The notes beneath the pieces were generated by a model that worked only from the letters and a program-made list of their open reading frames with translations, was not told where the DNA came from and ran no database searches. Positions 52,944 through 61,460 of a DNA stretch of 64,000 bases are shown here, piece by piece (position 1 is the stretch's first letter; each line of letters begins with the position of its first letter). The position numbers and the translations under genes were made by a program. The stretch lies in the NCBI RefSeq assembly GCF_030323145.1, contig NZ_CP100470.1, positions 62,001-126,000 of the forward strand. Direction: 5' to 3'. Source of the stretch: Mesorhizobium sp. C432A (GTDB lineage Bacteria; Pseudomonadota; Alphaproteobacteria; Rhizobiales; Rhizobiaceae).

Positions 52944-54352
52944 CCACGTCCGACATGACGATTCAGGAGAAGCACTTACGCCTTCTCCAAACCGAACTGC
53001 TTCGCCCCGACGGGGCGGAGCATGCGGCATACATTCTCTGCGGACTCTCGCGAATTGAGAGGGACCCTTTTAGCGGCGAGGAGCGAATCCGATTATTGGT
53101 GAAAGACGTCCTGCCGGTCGAGCCAGAAGAGATCACTTCAGCGGACGAACGTCACATTTCCTGGCGTACAGATCGCTTTGTGAAACTGCTCGGCCAAGCC
53201 GAGCGCACGGGCCTCCATGTTGGTATCGCTCATTCGCATCCTTGCGGTCCTTCGAAATTCTCTTCGCAGGATGATCGCAACGAAGCCGAGCTCGTGCGTT
53301 TGGCGCAGAATCGCAACGGCGCTGCTGCGCTCGTTCCAAGCATGTTGTTCTCAGGTGAAGGTGCAATCATAGGAAGGGTCTGGACATCTCCCGATAGGTT
53401 ATTCGATTTCGAGACCGTTAGAACCGTCAGTTCAGCCTGGAACATTATGCGCCCAGCTGAAGCAAAGCAGACCGCTGACCCGGCGCTTGCACGGCAAGCA
53501 TTAGCATTGGGATCGGCCTTCAATCGGACGATGAAGGGCTTGCGGATAGGTGTCGTTGGTGCTGGGGGAACGGGCAGTCCACTCATTCAGCAGCTTGGCA
53601 GAATGGGCGTTGGGTATTTGGCGGTATTCGACCCAGATACGGTAGAAGAATCGAACCTCAACCGACTGTACGGAGCCACCCATGCCGATGCACGGGATAG
53701 TCGGCGCAAAGTAGACGTCGCCAGACGCGAGGTCGAACGGATGGGACTCGGAACGCAGGTTGCTACCTTCGATACGTGGATCGGCACCCCCGAATGCCGC
53801 GACGCTCTGAAGTCGATGGACCTCATTTTCGGCTGCACCGACGACCATGACGGGCGCGCGCTCCTGAGCAGACTAGCTTACTACTATCTGATCCCGGTCG
53901 TCGACTTGGGCCTCGCACTTCGCGTATCGGAGCGCCACGGCGAAAATATCCTGGAAGCCGATGGCCGTGTCACCGTTTTAGAGCCTGGCGCTTCTTGTCT
54001 CGTCTGTCGCAGGATCGTTAATCCAGCCATCGCGGCCGAAGAGGCGTTAAAGCGAGCCGACCCGGAAGAGTACGAACGGCGGAAGTCGGAAGCATACGTT
54101 CGTGGTGAAGGGAATCCAGCGCCCGCCGTCGTTTCATTCACGACCTCGGTCGCCACGATGGCGATTGAAGAGATGATCCAGAGGTTTCAGCGGTTTCGTG
54201 GATCGAGCGGAATGATCGCAAACAGGGTCCGTAAGTTCGGACAAGTTGAAGACTTCCGACCCGGTGCCGCGTCAGAGCCTTGCCGTGTTTGCGCCAACGA
54301 TCGCATCCACGGGGTCGGCGATGTTAAGCCTTTTCTTGGAAGGATCGGCTGA
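52940..54352 (+). CDS. JAB peptidase-E1 (ThiF) fusion of the ubiquitin-like system
   Basis: A 470-aa protein. The N-terminal JAB/MPN domain has a complete JAMM set: Glu27 (AEHAAYILCG), His98 and His100 (IAHSHP), Asp111 (KFSSQDD). The C-terminal E1/ThiF domain (about 195-470) has RIGVVGAGGTGSPLIQQLG, FDPDTVEESNLNRLYG and GCTDDHDGR, with CLVC and CRVC zinc knuckles. The segment GNPAPAVVSFTTS, where some E1s carry a Cys, has Ser instead. It adenylates the Ubl and probably cleaves it. GTG 52940 overlaps the E2 stop; ATG 52955 is an alternative. Confidence 0.87.
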   Translation: MTTSDMTIQEKHLRLLQTELLRPDGAEHAAYILCGLSRIERDPFSGEERIRLLVKDVLPVEPEEITSADERHISWRTDRFVKLLGQAERTGLHVGIAHSHPCGPSKFSSQDDRNEAELVRLAQNRNGAAALVPSMLFSGEGAIIGRVWTSPDRLFDFETVRTVSSAWNIMRPAEAKQTADPALARQALALGSAFNRTMKGLRIGVVGAGGTGSPLIQQLGRMGVGYLAVFDPDTVEESNLNRLYGATHADARDSRRKVDVARREVERMGLGTQVATFDTWIGTPECRDALKSMDLIFGCTDDHDGRALLSRLAYYYLIPVVDLGLALRVSERHGENILEADGRVTVLEPGASCLVCRRIVNPAIAAEEALKRADPEEYERRKSEAYVRGEGNPAPAVVSFTTSVATMAIEEMIQRFQRFRGSSGMIANRVRKFGQVEDFRPGAASEPCRVCANDRIHGVGDVKPFLGRIG

Positions 54353-54353
54353 C

Positions 54354-54725
54354 GTGATCGCAAGAATTCTCTGCAACATTTTGGCTTGGGCAGGAGCTAT
54401 TCAACGCCCTGACTTCCTAGCGCGTCGGTCGACGGACATGCCTCCACCCGATGCGTTGACACCTGGCGTATTGTTCATCGTCGGTCCTAAGAGAATCCCC
54501 AAGTGGGTAACAGCTCAATGTCCTTCCGGCTGCGGTACGTCCCTTCTGCTCTCGTTGAGTCAGAGCCGACGACCTAGATGGTCCATAGCTTTAGATTGGC
54601 TGGGTCGACCAACTTTGGCGCCATCAGTCCGTCGAACAGATGGCTGCCAATGCCATTTTTGGTTGCGGAAAGGCACCGTAGAGTGGTGCGCCGACAGTGG
54701 ACACCTGGAAACCAAGCGTGATTGA
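54354..54725 (+). CDS. DUF6527 family protein of the ubiquitin-like system
   Basis: A 123-aa protein: TPGVLFIVGPKRIPKWVTAQ, CPSGCG, then RRPRWSIALDWLGRPTLAPS and CQCHFWLRKGTVEWC. The Cys/His pattern suggests a bound zinc. DUF6527 accompanies multiubiquitin-E2-E1-JAB genes; as I recall, recent work describes it as a zinc-containing peptidase acting on these Ubls, but I could not verify this. GTG 54354 lies just past the E1 stop with a GGAAGGA site; ATG 54321 inside the E1 gene is an alternative. Confidence 0.78.
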   Translation: MIARILCNILAWAGAIQRPDFLARRSTDMPPPDALTPGVLFIVGPKRIPKWVTAQCPSGCGTSLLLSLSQSRRPRWSIALDWLGRPTLAPSVRRTDGCQCHFWLRKGTVEWCADSGHLETKRD

Positions 54726-54828
54726 CTTCACAACTCAGCTGACGAGAACATCTTTCTAAAAATATCGCTTTCCTCTTGACTCAGGCCTGCTAACAATCAC
54801 GTTGATTCGGCAGGGATGGGGCAAGGGT

Positions 54829-55158
54829 ATGTTTGCGGCGATGCCGTCGGAAAACCTCAGGCGTCTTGAGTTCTTCCGGCTCGCACTTCTTCTCATTGAC
54901 CGAGGCAATAGGGACCTGCCACCCCGACTCTCAGAACATTTTGACTGTGTACTTCATCAGGCGCGGGCGCTTTACGCGGACCCGAAAAGCATCTCGCCGG
55001 AGGTCATTCCTCAAGCAGTACACTTGGCCAACGACTTCCACATTATTTCTGGTCTCAGAGACGCGCTGGACGGAGTCGATAGAATTGGTGACGTAAGCCC
55101 CGAAATCGCGCATAAAGTGCTCCTAAGCTTGGAGCCGGCCATTGCATCCGCGGACTGA
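54829..55158 (+). CDS. Small hypothetical helical protein
   Basis: A 109-aa protein (MFAAMPSENLRRLEFFRLAL, then EHFDCVLHQARALYADPKSI, EVIPQAVHLANDFHIISGLR) that is all-helical in appearance. ATG 54829 has an AAGGG site. It overlaps the next gene by 17 bases, so it belongs to the metallopeptidase/dCTP-deaminase operon. No family recognised; it may be an accessory or regulatory subunit. Confidence 0.6.
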   Translation: MFAAMPSENLRRLEFFRLALLLIDRGNRDLPPRLSEHFDCVLHQARALYADPKSISPEVIPQAVHLANDFHIISGLRDALDGVDRIGDVSPEIAHKVLLSLEPAIASAD

Positions 55159-56185
55159 CCTTAGTCTACTTCTTGAAAGCCTCTCGCAGCTCTCAAAGAC
55201 GCCCTATTTCAATAAGGCGCTGGAAGCGCACACACGTGCACTCATAGATACGGTGGACCATGTCCTTACCGTATCACCTTCATATGACGACGAGATCGTT
55301 CGCTCATTCTCTGAGAAAGCCTGGATCACCCATCGTTATCTGCAAGGATCGACGACAAAAGAGCTACCGTACGAAATCGAATATTGTATGCGATTCGCCA
55401 TCGCGGACTGGCTGCCGGAGAAATGCCTGGTTACTACGGCGCTAACTGATGAAAAGGATTTCCATCTCAAAGTCGGTGATCCATGGGAATTTGTCGCCAA
55501 GGTGCTCACGCGATATGAGCATCCGCTTCCCGATAGCCGGTTGATCTTCATTGGCGTGCCTCGATTGTATAAGCACATGCCACTGTTCTGTAGCGCGCTC
55601 TACCACGAGCTCGGGCATTTTGTGGACCTGACGCGCAATATTACTGAAACCACGATGCTTCTTGAGCCAATCGAAGGAGCCTCAGAGGTCGTACAAGATG
55701 TCGTACGTCGGCATCGTTGTGAGCATTTTGCGGACCTCTTCGCAGCTTGCTATGTTGGATCCGCGATCGCGGATAGTCTGAACGCAGTACATCCATTCGG
55801 AGAGAGAACGCCTACACATCCGCCAACCAGCGAACGGATCGAGGTAATTCGAGGTTTTTTGGCGGACGAATCGTTCGATGAGCTTACGATGTTTCAAGAC
55901 ACGTTGAGCCGCCTCGGAATGCCTAGGCTTGAGCGCCGCTTTGTTGTTCCCGAGATTGAATCGGCATTTGATGACATACGTCCCTATACCCTCACAGGAG
56001 AAGCTGAGCTTCATGGGATTATTCCTGCAGGCTGGTCATACATGGCAAAGGCCCTGCACGGAGCCGGGGCCCCCTGGACCAGAGGAGCTCAGCGACTGGA
56101 AATAATTCGCGTCATCAATGACCTTACGGAAAAGTCCGTCAGAAATTCTTCGTTGCGACAGCTGTGGTCGAGCGTAAGTCCGTGA
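55142..56185 (+). CDS. HExxH zinc metallopeptidase-like protein
   Basis: A 347-aa protein with HELGH at residues 155-159 (LYHELGHFVDLTRN) and a downstream EHFADLFAACYVGSA, whose Glu/His/Asp cluster could supply the third zinc ligand. The rest is helical with no family I recognise. The only early start is TTG 55142 (TTGGAG site inside the previous gene). The stop overlaps the next start by four bases (GTGA). Context ties it to a nucleotide-metabolising partner, possibly as an activating protease in a defence operon. Confidence 0.68.
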   Translation: MHPRTDLSLLLESLSQLSKTPYFNKALEAHTRALIDTVDHVLTVSPSYDDEIVRSFSEKAWITHRYLQGSTTKELPYEIEYCMRFAIADWLPEKCLVTTALTDEKDFHLKVGDPWEFVAKVLTRYEHPLPDSRLIFIGVPRLYKHMPLFCSALYHELGHFVDLTRNITETTMLLEPIEGASEVVQDVVRRHRCEHFADLFAACYVGSAIADSLNAVHPFGERTPTHPPTSERIEVIRGFLADESFDELTMFQDTLSRLGMPRLERRFVVPEIESAFDDIRPYTLTGEAELHGIIPAGWSYMAKALHGAGAPWTRGAQRLEIIRVINDLTEKSVRNSSLRQLWSSVSP

Positions 56186-56778
56186 TCAAACAGGAACTGC
56201 TCGAACGTTTAAACAAATCGGGTCCCGAAGGGCTGTGGATCGAGCCCTTGCTTGACCCAGCCCAAATTGGCGAACTGACTACAGATTTGCGCCTAGGCTA
56301 CGATTTCCTGGTTTCTATCGTGACCCGCCGTCCGTACATTGGCGTGTCCAAAGATGATGCAGGATTTCGAGCTGTATCGTCGTACTTCCAACCGACAAGA
56401 CGCGAGCTCGGCGAACGGTTCATTTTGTATCCAGATCAAATCGTCCTTACGACTACCCTAGAGTACGTTGCGCTTCCCTCGGATGTTTACGCCGATGTCT
56501 TGACCCGAAGCAGCTACACTCGACTGGGAATTGCGGTGAATACAATGATGCAGCCCGGGTTTCGGGGGTGTTTCCCGATCGAGCTGTTCAATCATGGCAA
56601 CAATCCTGTTGAGCTCGTCGTTGGTGCCAAAATGTTCCAGATGCGTCTAACCGAGTTGGGCGGGCCGACGAGCTATGGCGGGATCGAAAGAAAGTACTTC
56701 GGCAACGTCCGGCCAACGCCGTCTCGCGCGGCCGACGATGCAGATATGCACCGACTCTCGCGATTGACCGCCGATTGA
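56182..56778 (+). CDS. dCTP deaminase/dUTPase-superfamily protein
   Basis: A 198-aa protein with TTDLRLGYDFL, QIVLTTTLEYVALPSDVYAD, then VLTRSSYTRLGIAVN (substrate-binding RSS and Arg) and QPGFRGCFPIELFNHGNNPV, in which Glu134 matches the catalytic Glu of dCTP deaminases. The end reads VVGAKMFQMRLTEL. It differs from housekeeping Dcd in sequence and setting. dCTP deaminases are known phage-defence effectors that deplete dCTP; the operon partner peptidase supports that reading here. Confidence 0.8.
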   Translation: MIKQELLERLNKSGPEGLWIEPLLDPAQIGELTTDLRLGYDFLVSIVTRRPYIGVSKDDAGFRAVSSYFQPTRRELGERFILYPDQIVLTTTLEYVALPSDVYADVLTRSSYTRLGIAVNTMMQPGFRGCFPIELFNHGNNPVELVVGAKMFQMRLTELGGPTSYGGIERKYFGNVRPTPSRAADDADMHRLSRLTAD

Positions 56779-56954
56779 GGCGATCTAAGAGGGTTGCCAA
56801 GGGCAACATCAGCGTGAGTACTGGCGAGAGAATCTGCCATCTGCCGGGGCAGGAACACTACGATGAGACGGTAATTTCGGCCGGCAAGGGCGAACGATGG
56901 TTCTGCACAAAGGATCAGGCGCGCACTGCAGGCTGGCGAAAGGCGAAGAGATAG
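56775..56954 (+). pseudogene. Fragment resembling the C-terminal sunset domain of nuclease-like proteins
   Basis: From TTG 56775 the frame reads KGNISVSTGERICHLPGQEH, then YDETVISAGKGERWFCTKDQ and ARTAGWRKAKR-stop. This 59-aa stretch looks like the C-terminal domain that follows thermonuclease-type proteins, without the nuclease part. It overlaps the Dcd-like stop. It may be a remnant left by the nearby IS insertion or a small coupled gene. Confidence 0.5.
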
Positions 56955-57113
56955 CGCCGTAGACGAAACCCACGAATGCGAGCGAGCGGCTGGGCCTATT
57001 CCACATTCCGTCGGCGCCGCGACAGTTCTGCGAGAACTATTGCAACACTGACGTTGCCCCTTTGGCTTAATCCGGTTTGAAAGTTCGCTCTGGCCCAACG
57101 CGAGGACCAGAGA

Positions 57114-57380
57114 ATGAAGCGTAGCCGTTTCAGTGAAGAGCAGATCATCGGGATTTTGAAGGAGCACGAGGCCGGAGTTTCGGTGGCCGATCTGTGCCGC
57201 AAGCACGGGGTCAGCGACGCCAGCATCTACAAATGGAAGGCGAAGTATGGAGGCATGGACGTGTCGGAAGCGAAGCGGCTGAAGACGCTGGAGGATGAGA
57301 ACGCTCGTCTGAAGCGACTCCTGGCGGACGCCATGCTCGACAATGCCGCTTTGAAAGATCTTCTCGGAAAAAAATGGTGA
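57114..57380 (+). CDS. IS3-family transposase OrfA
   Basis: An 88-aa protein. The HTH reads RFSEEQIIGILKEHEAGVSV, ADLCRKHGVSDASIYKWKAK, and a leucine zipper follows (LKTLEDENARLKRLLADAML). It ends LLGKKW at a run of seven A, the standard -1 frameshift site for producing OrfAB. An intact copy of the family. Confidence 0.92.
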   Translation: MKRSRFSEEQIIGILKEHEAGVSVADLCRKHGVSDASIYKWKAKYGGMDVSEAKRLKTLEDENARLKRLLADAMLDNAALKDLLGKKW

Positions 57381-58302
57381 CGCCCGCTGCCGAGCGAGAG
57401 GCCGTCGCGCATCTTCGAACGGCATTCGAGATGAGCGAGCGGCGGGCGTGCAAGACCATCGGCTGCTGCCGGATGACGGTTCGCCACAAGGCGAGCCGTG
57501 GCGACGATGGTGACCTGCGGGAGCGGATGAAGGCGATCGCGCATGAGCGCCGGCGCTTCGGCTATCGCCGCCTGCATGTGCTGCTGCGGCGGGAAGGTTA
57601 TGTGGTCAATCACAAGCGTCTGTTCCGGCTCTATCGCGAGGAGAAGCTTGCCGTTCGGCGCCGTGGCGGTCGCAAGCGAGCCATTGGAACGCGGGCACCG
57701 ATGATGGTCCCCGTTGCACCCAACGACCGTTGGTCACTGGACTTCGTGTCGGATCAGCTGACCGATGGCGGTCGCTTCCGGATATTGACCGTCGTCGACG
57801 ACTGCACGCGCGAGTGCCTGGGGTTGGTCGCGGATACGTCTCTGTCCGGCGTGAGGTTGCCCGCGAACTCGATCGGCTCATGATCGAACGTGGCAAGCCG
57901 AAGATGGTGGTCAGTGACAATGGCAGCGAACTGACCAGCAATGCGATCCTTGCCTGGGCCGATGCAAGCCGCGTGGACTGGCATTATATCGCGCCGGGCA
58001 AGCCAATGCAGAACGGCTTCATCGAGAGCTTCAACGGTCGCCTCCGTGACGAACTGCTGAACGAGATGCTGTTCACCTCATTGGCACAGGCTCGCGCGGT
58101 CTTGGCCAGTTGGCGGGCAGACTACAACTTCAATCGCCCACATTCGCGGCTCGGATGGCAGACCCCCTTCGAAGTCGCCCACACCTTCACCCCGCGACGG
58201 GACACAACGCTGCGCACGATGATCAGCTCCGCGCCGGTGCCCGTCGCTCAAACCGCCCAACAGGGCAACATTCATCGCCGGAGCGAACTCAGAATTGGAT
58301 AA
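57374..58302 (+). pseudogene. IS3-family transposase OrfB with a one-base frameshift
   Basis: The first frame (57374-57883) carries [20 protein letters not shown] and [20 protein letters not shown] (first catalytic Asp). The second frame (ending 58302) carries [15 protein letters not shown] (second Asp) and [20 protein letters not shown] (Glu). The break is near 57852-57855: GTGAGGTTGCCC would need one more G (AGG GTT GCC) to keep VARELDRL in frame. With that base the protein is a full 309 aa; as given, the element cannot transpose by itself. Confidence 0.87.
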
Positions 58303-58450
58303 AACTTGGGGGCAACGTCAGGCGACACCGATCAATCCTATCTTTGTCCAAACGCCCGCGCTTCGGAGCCGGTCACCCGATAAATCGACCGCTCGGGATT
58401 CTCTCAAGATGACGTTTGCTGCTAAGGTGTCAGAGTCCTATTCTTTAGCG

Positions 58451-59836
58451 ATGGCACGGCGTTGTATCTTCGGTTGTGAACGAGCGGGGTCTGGAGAGCA
58501 CGTCTTTCCGGCAACCCTCGGCGGGCGTCGGGTCAACAAGGGCATCCTGTGTGACAAACACAACAATGCCTTGTCTTCGTTGGCTGGCGTGCTCTCCGAG
58601 CAACTGCGCGTTCTCAACGCGCAAATCGGTGTCCGACCCGATCACAACAAGACGACTCCGCATGCGTCCGTTGTGACCGATTCCGATGGTCGCGAGTACG
58701 TTCTGTCCATCGATGGATTTCGGGTCAAAGACGCGCGCCTTGTTTCCGAGGAGCCGTTGGCCGATGGCAGCACCTCAGTCACGATGGAGTTCGGGACGCT
58801 CGAGGAAGCAGATCGTTGGATGAAGGCGCAGGCGGAAGCTGGAAACAAGGTCGAACCGATTTCGCGGGCCGAAGGAACGAGCCTTAATCACGGTCAATTT
58901 CGGGCCGAGATTAAACTTGGTGGAGCAGAGGGCCTGCGCGCCGTCGGATACGTTGCGCTCACCTTTCTTGCGCACCGGTTTCCTGACTTGGCAAGATCAA
59001 CAGCCCTTGAGCCTTTCAGGCAGTTCGTCCTGGTGGAGGGGCATTCCAACGATTTTGTTTGGTGGCTCGATCCTCCGTCGGCGTCTGCGAACGACCCGTA
59101 CCCTTTTGGCCACAAGATTGAGATTGCCATTCCCATGTCGGGGGAGGCCCTCGGCCGTGTGACCTTCTTCTCGAGCGTGGCGTTCGGTGTCCGCTTTGGT
59201 ACGGTAACCCAAACGAAGGCGGAAACCATTACGACTTACATCGACCCGCTCGCGCCGCATCCTCCGGACGACGTTCGCGAACATCGGTCCGAAGGCTCCG
59301 ATATCAACCTTGAACGTCCTGCATCCCAGACTGCGACGCTGCGCAACGCGACAACTAGTGGTTCGGCCCAGCGGGCCTTCGAAGCCTTTATGCGGCGGGT
59401 GACAGATTACCGCCTACAGGAGGATATGGGGCCTCTCCTTGCTCAGTTGCTTGAGGCCAAGCCATTGGATAGTCGCGAGCGTCGCTCAGTGGTTAACCGC
59501 ATCGTCGACGCGAACGCGCAGCGAGTCCTGAACCTAATTCGCTACGTCGCCGACGAGTACCGCCGACAGGAGGATGTAACAAGCCCGGCAGCCCGGACAA
59601 TAGTCACATACCTGGACGCAATGTTTCCCGAAAACAAGCAGCCGTCTGTAGCTTTCGAAATTGCGAGCGACAATCTCCAGGCGGCGGCGCGACAAGCCAT
59701 CGCACAGACACTTGATGACGAACTCGCGATCGGTTCACTAGATCTTGATCGTCTCGGCATGCTGCTGGGCGGCGGCCCAGGGGCAGAGGTGGTCGGTAGG
59801 ACCGTGTTGAAGGCTCTCACCGACGTTCTCGCCTGA
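58451..59836 (+). CDS. HNH endonuclease-like protein (HNH_5 type)
   Basis: A 461-aa protein. The N-terminal motif CIFGCERAGSGEHVFPATLG, then CDKHNNALSSL, is the HNH_5 pattern: two zinc Cys, EH with following Pro and a C-terminal Cys/His-Asn. The long C-terminal region has no recognised domain. ATG 58451 places the HNH at the N-terminus; ATG 58409 is possible. It lies 130 bases after the IS3 end. It could be a stand-alone restriction-like nuclease; the role is inferred. Confidence 0.68.
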   Translation: MARRCIFGCERAGSGEHVFPATLGGRRVNKGILCDKHNNALSSLAGVLSEQLRVLNAQIGVRPDHNKTTPHASVVTDSDGREYVLSIDGFRVKDARLVSEEPLADGSTSVTMEFGTLEEADRWMKAQAEAGNKVEPISRAEGTSLNHGQFRAEIKLGGAEGLRAVGYVALTFLAHRFPDLARSTALEPFRQFVLVEGHSNDFVWWLDPPSASANDPYPFGHKIEIAIPMSGEALGRVTFFSSVAFGVRFGTVTQTKAETITTYIDPLAPHPPDDVREHRSEGSDINLERPASQTATLRNATTSGSAQRAFEAFMRRVTDYRLQEDMGPLLAQLLEAKPLDSRERRSVVNRIVDANAQRVLNLIRYVADEYRRQEDVTSPAARTIVTYLDAMFPENKQPSVAFEIASDNLQAAARQAIAQTLDDELAIGSLDLDRLGMLLGGGPGAEVVGRTVLKALTDVLA

Positions 59837-60050
59837 CGAAGCCAGAGCGGTAGGTGGTCAGTTCTGGTGAAGGAGGCAATCGCCTCGTCAAGACTGAAGG
59901 CGCGCAGTCCCGGTCGGTCGGTTGGGGAGAGGGCAGGCATCAAAGTGGCTTCGCGCTCGTAGCGTTTCTTCAGCCTGCGCCCCTGCTGTTCATCACCGCT
60001 CCAGTGCTGACTGGCGCCTCGGGACAAGACCTTGAAACAGGAACCTTCGG

Positions 60051-60422
60051 ATGCCGCCAACGTCCGAGATTGCGGCTGCGATCATCGTGGCGGGCGAGAA
60101 AAAGTTTCGCCTGAGTCTGCGGGAAGCCGAGGAGCGTGCAGAGCGCGAGCGGATTGAAAAGGAAAAGCAGCGCCAGGAATGGCTAGTTCAACTCAACCAC
60201 GAGCGCCTGCAAAACCTGCGGACCAGCGGGGAGCTGCTGCGTCAGGCTGAAGACATTCGCGCGCTTGTCGAGCGCGTCCGTCGCGCGATCGATGATGGTT
60301 CGGCTGATATCGATGCCTCGGCACTGGACGCATGGCAACGTTGGGCGCTCGCAGAGGCAGACAGGATCGATCCGGTGCGGTCCGGTCAAATTTTAACGCA
60401 TCTCAACGAGCCGTCGCTATAG
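60051..60422 (+). CDS. Coiled-coil hypothetical protein, possibly a C-terminal fragment
   Basis: A 123-aa protein with a charged coiled coil (REAEERAERERIEKEKQRQE) and the ending ALDAWQRWALAEADRIDPVR. This ending recalls the C-terminus of larger hypothetical proteins on rhizobial mobile DNA, so the gene may be a truncated relic. No partner is evident. ATG 60051 lacks a clear ribosome site. Confidence 0.45.
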   Translation: MPPTSEIAAAIIVAGEKKFRLSLREAEERAERERIEKEKQRQEWLVQLNHERLQNLRTSGELLRQAEDIRALVERVRRAIDDGSADIDASALDAWQRWALAEADRIDPVRSGQILTHLNEPSL

Positions 60423-60566
60423 TAAGTCGCCCGACGCCTTTCTGACCGACAGCCCGCCTGTAGGTGAAAATCGGTGGAGTGATATTGAATAGCGAAGTGA
60501 AGAGACGAGCGACACCATTGATGTAACTATACGAACTTTGCACATTGGCATTTTTGGGTCGCGCAA

Positions 60567-61112
60567 ATGACGATCGAAGAACGCAAATATCCCGGTGAGC
60601 TTGCATCCCCGCAGCAGCTTCACGAGCTGGCGGAAGAATACCGCAAGGCGGCAAACCTGCTCCTTCAACAAGGCCGACCCGGCAAACCGTTGACACGCGC
60701 GCCGTTCAGATTGTCGGCAATTCACGCGATCGAACTCTATCTGACCGCGCTTTTGCTCCACTGTGGGCACAATCCCAATGAGATCCGCAAAATGCAGCAC
60801 GACCTGTCGGCGCGAACAGAACACGCGCTAAAAGCCGGGCTGCAGCTTCGCACGAAAACCGCCACGCATCTTCAGTCTTTAAGCCAGAACCGGGAATATC
60901 TCGTCACCCGTTACGGGCCTGAACTGGCGGCAACCACCTCGCAGATAAACCGCCTTACGGCCACCCTCGAAGAGGTGGCGGCAAAGGTCACGATACTGAT
61001 CGCGCTGCCCGCTAGAACGCCGCGGAAATCAGAACTTGCTGCGGGCGGCGAGTCTCAAGGCCTGGATTCGGCGGCCTCTCTATCCGCTTCGGTGGCCAAT
61101 CCAATGACATGA
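60567..61112 (+). CDS. HEPN-like helical protein
   Basis: A 181-aa protein. The segment APFRLSAIHAIELYLTALLL, then HCGHNPNEIRKMQHDLSART, resembles HEPN-type helical domains with a closing basic/His motif (RKMQHD). A long helical tail follows (TSQINRLTATLEEVAAKVTI). HEPN proteins are often RNases in toxin-antitoxin and defence loci. No clear nucleotidyltransferase partner is adjacent. ATG 60567 follows a weak site. Confidence 0.6.
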   Translation: MTIEERKYPGELASPQQLHELAEEYRKAANLLLQQGRPGKPLTRAPFRLSAIHAIELYLTALLLHCGHNPNEIRKMQHDLSARTEHALKAGLQLRTKTATHLQSLSQNREYLVTRYGPELAATTSQINRLTATLEEVAAKVTILIALPARTPRKSELAAGGESQGLDSAASLSASVANPMT

Positions 61113-61411
61113 TGCACGAGGAATACGTCGATATAATACGCAACCTCGTCGCGTGGCATTGGCAAATTGTCAGGGGTGATCAGATCAGTGAACAATTGAT
61201 TGTCGACGTAGTCACCAGCATCCCAAAGGCTTCTGGTTAGCGCCTCATTGTTCGGTTCGATCCGCTCAAGGACAGCCTCGAACGCTGAGTTGGCGACATC
61301 CATAAGCACAGTGCGGTCGGCCCCGGCGACTGGCAGGGACGCAATAACGGCATGGGACATCAGAGCTGCAACCGATCGCGGCGCCACCGTGTCTAAAGAG
61401 AATCGATGCAT
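61055..61411 (-). CDS. Hypothetical protein
   Basis: A 118-aa frame from ATG 61411 with protein-like composition: TVAPRSVAALMSHAVIASLP, TVLMDVANSAFEAVLERIEP, YYIDVFLVHHVIGLATEADR. It overlaps the end of the HEPN-like gene by 58 bases tail to tail and is divergent from the HTH-helicase gene. No family recognised. It might be a partner of either neighbour. Confidence 0.45.
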   Translation of the reverse strand: MHRFSLDTVAPRSVAALMSHAVIASLPVAGADRTVLMDVANSAFEAVLERIEPNNEALTRSLWDAGDYVDNQLFTDLITPDNLPMPRDEVAYYIDVFLVHHVIGLATEADREAAESRP

Positions 61412-61460
61412 TGTATCAGACGACAGCATCTGATACATTTTGATAAATAGGAGTCTCATA

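Larger units (their letters stand above)
57049..58320 (+). mobile_element. IS3-family insertion sequence
   Basis: A 1272-bp element. Terminal inverted repeats start TGACGTTGCCCC on both ends (left 57049-57060; right, reverse complement, ends 58320), with imperfect extension. It contains orfA, an A7 slippery run at the orfA-orfB junction and a frameshifted orfB. The bases flanking the ends (CAC left, GGC right) show no target duplication, suggesting later recombination or misjudged tips. Confidence 0.85.

Noticed and set aside
59542..60114. Opposing open frames after the HNH gene (59542-60060 minus, 59854-60114 plus)
   Set aside because: Low-complexity translations, overlap with the HNH gene or with each other, and no initiation signals.
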